A DNA stretch of 64,000 bases. It comes from Mesocentrotus franciscanus (lineage: Eukaryota > Echinodermata > Echinoidea > Camarodonta > Strongylocentrotidae). The notes beneath the pieces were generated by a model. The model worked only from the letters and a program-made list of their open reading frames with translations, was not told the origin of the DNA and searched no databases. Numbering within the stretch: position 1 is the stretch's first letter; every line of letters begins with the position of its first letter. A program made the position numbers and the translations under genes. The stretch is taken from assembly GCA_037976565.1 (NCBI GenBank), contig CP137675.1, positions 27,285,158-27,349,157 of the forward strand, written 5' to 3'. Shown here one piece after another: positions 57,035 through 64,000 of the stretch.

Positions 57035-57401
57035 GGTGGGGTGTTTCACAAAGACTAAGATCGACTTAAGTTGGACTTGAACTATGGCAGGCCTTTCATG
57101 CCACTTGTTGCTCTCACCATTGGTCTCTCAAGGGACGTCACAAATCTACAGAATTTACATTTTTTGATAGTTCAATGTTGAAGAAAAAAACTTACTTACA
57201 ATTGTAGGCGATTTATGTCCTTACAAATTTTTGAACCAGACTTAAAATTAGAGGAAAAAAACCTTTGAAATTATGATCTTTCCTTCAATAACGTCCTTTG
57301 AGAGACCAATGCCAGGAATGGTGAGAGCAACCAGTGGGATGAACGGCCTGTCATAGTTCAAGTCCAACTTAAGTCGTTCTTAGTCTTTGTGAAACCTCCC
57401 C
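57035..57401. mobile_element. MITE-like element, second copy of the GTGTTTCACAAAG family
   Basis: Left GGGGTGTTTCACAAAGACTA, ACTTAAGTTGGACTTGAAC, ATGGCAGGCC and right CTGTCATAGTTCAAG, TCCAACTTAAGTCG, TAGTCTTTGTGAAACCTCCC are inverted. A second inverted pair (TTGGTCTCTCAAGGGACG and CGTCCTTTGAGAGACCAA) lies inside. AGGT at both borders may be a target duplication. Confidence 0.75.
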
Positions 57402-58598
57402 AGGTCTCCCAAACCACGTGGCCAAATGATTTGCAAAAAAAAATAACGAGGAAACACTTCCTAACTCTCCCTAAATACTCACATGCATTTCAATAAATCC
57501 TTCGTATCAATGAGCGATGCATCATATGACATCGAAATACACCTAAATATGCCTCCTACGTGATAATTCAATATGGGCATGTGGGTTTGTTCGTGAAAGC
57601 CCAGTCCCACGCTATCAAATCTATGTTCTTCTTCTTTCTTTCCTTAATTTTCTTGTTCAAGTTTACCAAGGCCATGAATTTTTGGCGATTATTTGCCTCA
57701 TGAAAAAGTAATTTGAAAACTTTCTATCTACGTAATTACTTGGCCTGTCCACCAAAGTATGAATTAGTTAATCTTATAAGTTTCGAGTTCTTTTTTTTTT
57801 GTCATCCAAAAGGGAAGCTCCGGGTAACGCAACTTATAGTTGGCCTATTAATTTGGCTAAAACAACTGAAAATAATTGATATAATGGAACTTGTTCGATC
57901 TAGGTACTGTGCCATTTCCTTTCTCCAGGTATCATTATACCAAGTCATGGATCAGTATGTTCCAAAATCACGTCACCAAAAAAATAATAGGACAGATCAG
58001 AAGAGACAAGGTGAAATGGAGGGGTGATTTGGAAGAGGGTTCCTTACAGGGGTGTAGTCATCCAGTCATTGAGGGGGAACTGTCATCATCTTAGGGGCAC
58101 CTGGACTTACTAGCTTACAATTAGCAAGGCTACCGATTAGGAGAATGTGGGACGATGTTCTTTCATCATCTTTTCATCTTTCCTTTATCCTCTTCTTTTA
58201 TTTAATCCTTTTTTCCTATTTGATTGGAGGGCACGTGTCCCTGAGCCCTGTAGCTACGCCATGGGATAGGGGAACGCTTTTGTGAGGAGAATGTCAATAA
58301 CCAAACAAGGGTAGAATTTAGCGCGTAAGAGAAAGGAGTATAGAACGATGATGCAGAGGGGAATTTTTTTTTAAGAGAAGGGAAAGTATATATGGGGACT
58401 ATGAACGGACGAAGAGAAACAAGAAACATATTAAAGAGAGGAGAAAGAGAGAATGGAACAAAGAGGTGAGTGAAGATGAAAAGAATGAGAAAGAGATGAG
58501 AGGGTGTAATAGATGGACAGAATAATAGATGGGGGAAAGAGGAGCATACTAGGAGATATAGAGAGAAACATCGAAAGACTAAGGTGCTTGGGCAGAGT

Positions 58599-58599
<1 letters not shown>

Positions 58600-58637
<38 letters not shown>

Positions 58638-58720
58638 CAGAGACAGAGAGACACACAAAGGGGAGAGAGAGAGTGAGTGAGTGAGACAGAGAGAGAGAGA
58701 GAGAGAGAAGGGAGAGACAG
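58600..58720 (+). repeat. (GA)n microsatellite upstream of gene 2
   Basis: GAGA runs with short interruptions, ending about 110 bp before the CCAAT box of the downstream gene. GA tracts can act as promoter-proximal elements, but the role here is unknown. Confidence 0.9.
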
Positions 58721-58831
58721 AAAGACAGAGAGCATATCAGAGAGGGGAAGAGGGACTTTCGTCAAAACTTGTCAGCACCCTCTATCGTTTGCAGACTTCC
58801 GAGACCTTGTCAGGCACTCATCAAAATTCAG

Positions 58832-58846
58832 CCAATCAGCGATAAG
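58832..58846 (+). promoter_or_regulatory. CCAAT box with adjacent GATA site, gene 2 promoter
   Basis: CCAATCAGC followed directly by GATAAG, about 70 bp upstream of the TATA box at 58906. Spacing fits a classical Pol II promoter. Confidence 0.5.
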
Positions 58847-58905
58847 CCTGCACCCCTTTCCTCTCTAAATTTCTCTTCCCTCTTTTCCCCCATTCTAAGC
58901 CATGG

Positions 58906-58912
58906 TATAAAG
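58906..58912 (+). promoter_or_regulatory. TATA box of gene 2
   Basis: TATAAAG in the context CCATGGTATAAAGAGGGG. A start about 30 bp downstream (near 58940) would give a 5' UTR of about 120 nt before the ATG at 59060, which is reasonable. Confidence 0.65.
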
Positions 58913-59059
58913 AGGGGTGAGGTACCTAGTTTTGGAACAGATGCTGCCCAGTTTCTTTTCCAGGATAGTACTCAAATTTGTACTTCTTGTTTTAAACTAA
59001 TCAATATTCTTGTTTTTTCCAAACTCGACTCCATTGGAATCATTACTCCAACCATCATC

Positions 59060-59096
59060 ATGAACGCTTGTGCTGTAATTCTCGCTGCATGTCTAG
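59060..59096 (+). CDS. Gene 2 exon 1: signal peptide
   Basis: Encodes MNACAVILAACL plus one base, donor GTAAGT. The ATG follows a TATA-driven leader and is the only one here that gives a hydrophobic peptide joined in phase to exon 2. Confidence 0.75.
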
Positions 59097-62000
59097 GTAA
59101 GTTCATTGCCGTTTGCCGTTTTTTTTCTTCCTCTTTCTTTCTTTTTTGGCATAATTTTGTTGTTCTAATGTTTCATTTAAAATAAGCGTCTTTCCTGCAA
59201 CAACAACAAAAAGAATGCTGAATGTTTCTTCAATTAAATAAATCATTCGTGAGATAAATATAAATTTTAACTATTATAATCATAGGATCTCCATACATTT
59301 CAAGTTCAGACAACTCAGAATACTCTTTCCCCTTTTTTATATACATATAATTAGAAAAAATATATTTCTGAATAATGATTTTAAATTTATAAACATGTGA
59401 TGCGAAATAACATATGTTTGTAAAATCATGCAGATGTAAGACGTAATCTCTTAAAGTATTTATAGAATTGGTGTCAAAATTGTTCCTATTAATTCCATTT
59501 ACCTCCGACAAAATATATACCAATGCTGCTATGACTCCTTTTTCTAGCTGTGTACGTACTATTACTATAACTTTAAAAACTTTTGGGGGTTTCTTTATTT
59601 ATTCTGAAATTGGAGTTGCTCTAGGTATGACTAAATTGTAACTAATCACCAGGGATTACTTAAAAAGCTTTTGGATAAGCTAGAAGTATTACGATTGCAC
59701 CTCTTGTAACTCTAGATCAGCATTGGGGTGGCATATTCAAGTTAAGAGAGGAGACATCTTATTGATTTTGGCAGGAATGCCTCGAATTGCTGGGCCGACT
59801 CCAAAGATTATTTTTAATGGTCCAAGGGACGAGAATTCTAACTTTATACGGTGAATCACAGCCATAATTAAACCGGAACCTAGTTCTGTATCAGAGTAGC
59901 CATCAAGTTGACTTTGAAAGTTTCAACGTGCCTGGGAAGAGATACTTCAAGATAACCCGGAGTTCTTGTGGTTATGGAATAGAAATCCTCACATAATTGA
60001 AATACTTAAACTGGACTTCTACATCGTGATAAACTTATACATTACAAGACGAATAATTCCTTAAACTTTACTGACTATACTAAAAAGGAAAAGGGCAAAT
60101 CTTACAACACCAGCAATAGGAATAACTCAATATTACATTACTCACTGCTAACAAATCATTTATAAAAGATAATTACAAAATAGTAAGTAATATTAAGTAA
60201 TAGTAAGTAGTAGTAAGTAATAATAATCGTTTAGTTGTAACCTAGCTAGAAGATCACTAATAATAGGTGTGCTAACTTACTATACAGATAGAGATTTATA
60301 AATGAAAAAGATAAGTTTTAAGGACGATCTTGAAGGTCTGTCTTGGAGCCTGGCGGATGTGCAGAGGAAGATAAATTCCAGAGGGTACGGGAGCAGTAAA
60401 TAGCAGATACCATCTATCTGCAGTCTCTAACATTAGGTGGAAGTTCATTTTATATGCCATAATTTCCGTCTCATTACCAGAAAAATATGTATATTTTAAA
60501 AACTTCCCAAGACTTTTTCTTGCTTGTTGGCAGTTATAAAATTGGGTCCGTATTCTGCTAATACAGTTAAAAATATCACTGTGCTAAGATCACGTTTAAC
60601 AAAGAAAAACCTAAGCCTCGGACTAACTTTCTTTGTTAAATCCGATTTCGAACAAATTAAAGCACAAGCCCAGCATCGGGTTTCCAGAGCCCCGCGACCA
60701 CTAACCACCCAGGCGATGATCATTTCTTGAATATTCTGAAATTATCCCAAACTTTGCAGTAATCTGACAAATTTTGAGAAGAGTGTTCCAGAGCTGGACA
60801 TATATGGGGTTATTGTGCACCATCTCCCCTATCTCCTGGTGTAAATAACTAAGAAAAAAGATTGTCGGCGTAAGGTAGGGAGGGGGTAAAGTTCCCTACC
60901 CCGAGACCGCTAACCACCACGGCGGTGATCATTTCTTGAATATTCTGAAATTATCCCAAACTTTGCAGTAATCTGACAAATTTTGAGAAGAGTGTTCCAG
61001 AGCTGGACATATATGGGGGTATTGTGCACCATCTCCCCTATCTCCTGGTGTAAATAACTAAGAAGTTTGGTTTAAAATTTAGTGTTTGTAGAACAGGGCG
61101 TGGCGTAGATTCTGCCAATACAAATACCACTGCCCCAACTGTTACGTGAAATGCCTCCATTGAGCTCCAAAGGAAGAGATTATTAGGCAAATTCGGGTGA
61201 CACATTCGGAATTAACTCATCGCTGGAAACAGCGGTATGCAGCAGTCTGCCCCCATGGTGCAATTGTAGTACTTATGACTGGTCGTATTTGAAATTGAAA
61301 CCGATTTAGAACCCTCCGTAATTGCTTCTTCCACTTGGTGGGGAATAACATTGCTCGGAAATGACCCGTCATCACTTCGCCTAGTGCGTCAATGTGGTTC
61401 CTTGAATGTTTTAAAGAGAAGGTTGAGTTCTGGTGAAGATGAAATAAAGTTTGTGAGCTTTCTTATTCCTTGAAGGACAGTCTTAGAAGAACTTCTTAGT
61501 AGAAATATGCGCTGAAGTGGACTGCTCTTCAAATGCCCTCATATTCGAAATATTACGGGAAATAGTTGAAAGGTTTGAATCATACTTTCATGCCGCATTT
61601 GCATGTGGTCCTAAATACGATTATATATTATGTGCAGTGCACATGATTTTCAGGAAGATTGAGTGAATATAGGCCAGACTTTTCATTTTGTTCATCTAGC
61701 TAGCACCTCACAATACTCAACAATTATTATATTGTAATTTGTACCACGAAATTTTCCCACTGGCATGAAATACTTCCAGCCAGTTTTCTGACCAGATCAT
61801 CGATATCTTAAACAGTTTAAGATCCACAATGGCTAATAGTTAATCATTATGTTCTATGAGTGTCCCATTAGCTCATTCCAACTTTTCTTTTGCCATTGCT
61901 TTACGCTTCCAGGAAGTGTATGGCATCCGTTCGCTGTTGGTAAGAAAAAGAAAGAAAAGAATACATTCTTGGGTATGGCGAGTTACGGGAAGTTATACTA

Positions 62001-64000
62001 ATAAAATGGCATGGTGGTTGAGCGGTAGAACAGTGGTCTCGTAACAGGGAGGTCTCTGGTTTGAAACCAAGTCGATGCGCTAGTGCCCTTTGGTAAGGCA
62101 TTGATCCTCATTACCAAGTCCCTCGGAGATGACTTAAATCCGTCGGTTGCCTGGTTGCTTACTTATAAACAAGCATACACAGTTATGCTTTCTTAGCAGT
62201 CAGGTAAAACCTATACCAACAACCAACCAATGTTATTTCTTGATATCATAAGTCATTGTCGTCTCGATCTCTCTCTCCAGAGAAATTTTCTCTGCTTTAT
62301 TTTGGTCACTTAATATTTTGTCTGTTTTTAATTATTATTAAGAGCTCGTTACTATTTCCCTTCTCCTAGACGCAATTTCTGTTGCTTATTTTTGGTCTCT
62401 TAAAATGGTGTCTATTTTCAATTTGAGAATAGTGAACGGATGTTACTTATTGTGCTTCATGAAGGTCGTACTAAAAGTGCTATTAATAATCAAAAAGGAT
62501 AAATGTGAGCATATACAGGATTAGCATTTTAATTGATAAATTATGCTGATGTCGTGCAAGGAATCAAATTGGTTTTTGTAATTTGGGTCTTAATAGATTC
62601 TTTTGAATAGTCTATATTATGGTCTATACTTTCTTTAACTAAGTTACTAATCTCACAGAATCACCGGCCTTTGCATAATACATTGTAAATACATGAATCT
62701 AGCTTGCATTCCATTATTATTATTATTTATTTTTTTTAAAGATATTTATAGAAAATGAAAAGACAGCTACCAACTGGATTGCATTACGCACACGCTTCTA
62801 CCCCAAATAAGTACTTTCATGTATTATCACTATTATATCGGACAAATACTAATATCATGCTTATAGGCCTATTGGAGACCCCCTTACTCACTGTTGGTAT
62901 TGTTCAAGGGATGTAATTGGGTTAATTTTCAAGTGGAAAGTTGTCCACCGGGTATTTGTCCGCATATAAAATGTTGTCTTTTTGCCCGTAGTTGTTATCA
63001 TGGTAGTTGTCCGGGTATAATATTGTCCTGTTTGGGCTAGTTGGCCGGTGGTAATCACATATCTTATACATTTCAGCTAGATCATGCTTGAAGAATCGAA
63101 GTTAATCATAACAAATTAAATCCGACATCCATGCATTTCAATCATCAAGTGATATACGATGCTAAAATCTGTCTGTTAATCCAAAACTATTATTGAAAAA
63201 CTGTACACAGTCATTGGGCACCCTCTTTTATACATGGGGGACCACTTTTGTTTTAAATCTAGGACATTCGATTACACTTGTCGACATGTATCAACCAGAG
63301 TTTTTTCTTCTTCTTTTTGCTTGTTAGAAATATTATGGTTTTAGTCTATAAATTTGGTGTGACTTTCTCCCCATCCCAATTAAAAATGATCTCGCGACGC
63401 CCCTGCAGTCAGCCCTGGCAAATCGGATGATAGTCAAAGTGAGAGCTTCTTTTCTTCTTCAGTAATACTGGAACAAAAATATATCATGTATTTCAGAAGC
63501 ATATCATTCTATAAATTGTTTTTATTTCTCTCATTTATTTCAATTTCGTATAGGGTGTGTCATGGCCCAAGGAGAACCGTTTGGGGTTGGGGATTTCCCC
63601 GAATACCAGGACCAACTGGTCGGCGGCAGTATGGGCATGTCAAACGGCAACTCGGGAGAGGTCAATAGCTTCGACGTCTTCGGTGCTGCAGCTGCTGGTG
63701 CAGCTGGAGGCGGTATGGGCGGCGGCATGGGCGGAGGTATGGGCGGAGGCGGAGGCGGAGGCATGGGCGGAGGCATGGGCGGAGGCATGGGTGGCACCGG
63801 CGGCATGGCCCATGGTGCCGGATACAACCCTGGATATGGTAACGGAGCCGGGTACGGCGCTGGACAAGGTTACAACGGTGGCGGCACAAGAATGATGGGC
63901 GGCAACCCCTTCATGGAAAATGGATTCGACAGCATGCCCTTCAGCAACAACCCACATCTCGTACGCGATGCCAACGGAAGAGCACAGGCCGTCTCGGCGT
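59060..64000 (+). CDS. Secreted Gly/Met/Asn-rich protein, partial (runs off window)
   Basis: Exon 1 (59060-59096) and exon 2 (63554 onward) join in phase 1 to give a leader MNACAVILAACLGGCVMAQ, probably cleaved near MA-Q. The mature part starts GEPFGVGDFPEYQDQLVGG, then an Asn/Ser-rich stretch. An Ala/Gly block and a run of GGGM repeats follow (bases 63706-63795), then G-Y-N-x-G-Y-G units and a less repetitive region (NPFMENGFDSMPFSNNPHLV). It should be extracellular. Gly/Met/Asn-rich secreted proteins are known in biomineral matrices and adhesives, but I do not recognise this one. The 3' end and any conserved domain lie outside the window. Confidence 0.75.
60701..61065 (+). repeat. Direct repeat, two ~155-bp copies 209 bp apart
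   Basis: 60701-60855 and 60910-61065 are nearly identical, from CTAACCACC through TTTCTTGAATATTCTGAAA and TTCCAGAGCTGGACATATAT to GGTGTAAATAACTAAGAA. One extra G and a few substitutions separate them. Confidence 0.88.
62009..62210 (+). mobile_element. tRNA-derived SINE, fuller copy
   Basis: A box TGGTTGAGCGGTAG (62015-62028) and B box GGTTTGAAACC (62058-62068), then a body with GTCGATGCGCTAGTGCCCTT, TGGTAAGGCATTGATCCTC and ATTACCAAGTCCCTCGG. It is the same family as 23770-23935 and includes the head missing there. Confidence 0.8.
63554..64000 (+). CDS. Gene 2 exon 2: Gly/Met-rich region, incomplete
   Basis: The acceptor TTTCAATTTCGTATAG is entered in phase 1. Open through the window end (149 residues visible). 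High GC (GGC GGA GGC codons) contrasts with the AT-rich intron. Repeats are described under the gene entry. Confidence 0.78.

Larger units (their letters stand above)
56381..58830 (+). other. Intergenic region between the two genes
   Basis: No supported gene. Contains one MITE-like element (57035) and a GA-rich tract (58430-58720). Long open frames here are produced by the GA/CT repeats. Confidence 0.5.
59097..63553 (+). other. Gene 2 intron 1 (4.5 kb)
   Basis: No exon seen. Contains an imperfect 155-bp direct repeat (60701 and 60910), a short hairpin (60595-60641) and a tRNA-derived SINE (62009). The rest is AT-rich and unremarkable. Confidence 0.55.

Noticed and set aside
58202..58765. 187-codon Ser/Leu-rich frame on the - strand
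   Set aside because: Translation of the GA/CT tract upstream of gene 2; no gene features.
63540..63957. Pro-rich and Ala/His-rich frames opposite gene 2 exon 2
   Set aside because: Antisense reading of Gly-rich codons; the + strand frame has a matching leader exon and splice site.

Overview
This window is animal nuclear DNA. The genes are split by many GT-AG introns, there are several short inverted-repeat elements and SINE-like elements, CT, GA, CTT, ATT and TCC microsatellites are frequent, and the eight tRNA-Thr(AGU) genes resemble metazoan ones. The gene content (MAM, EGF and ShK modules, and a secreted Gly/Met-rich protein) and the style of the short palindromic repeats suggest a marine deuterostome. 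An echinoderm, perhaps a sea urchin, is my best guess, but that rests on memory of repeat families and was not searched.

Layout. Bases 1-3650 are a tandem array of about 0.98-kb units, each carrying one tRNA-Thr(AGU) gene (five copies, + strand). Bases 4949-54301 hold one large + strand gene that I could assemble from 22 exons. All splice sites are GT-AG, all phases agree, and the coding length is 3678 nt (1225 residues plus stop). The predicted product is a type I membrane protein: signal peptide, two MAM domains, four EGF-like domains, two ShK (ShKT) domains, eight EGF-like domains, a Thr-rich mucin-like stalk, one transmembrane helix and a 50-residue cytoplasmic tail. I do not recognise a named orthologue. 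Its introns contain three minus-strand tRNA-Thr genes, a non-LTR retrotransposon relic, SINE-like copies, several MITE-like palindromes, a decayed duplicate of a MAM exon, a 193-bp perfect tandem duplication and a miRNA-like hairpin.

Downstream is a 3' UTR and intergenic region (54302-58830) rich in microsatellites. A second + strand gene follows. It has a CCAAT box, a TATA box and a signal-peptide exon at 59060-59096. After a 4.5-kb intron comes a second exon from 63554 that runs off the window and encodes a secreted Gly/Met/Asn-rich protein.

The large protein is built almost entirely of symmetric phase-1 modules, as expected from exon shuffling. Ten of its twelve EGF repeats carry the O-fucose consensus and seven carry the O-glucose consensus, so it is a candidate for Notch-type glycosylation, adhesion or receptor function at the cell surface. 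That role is inference.
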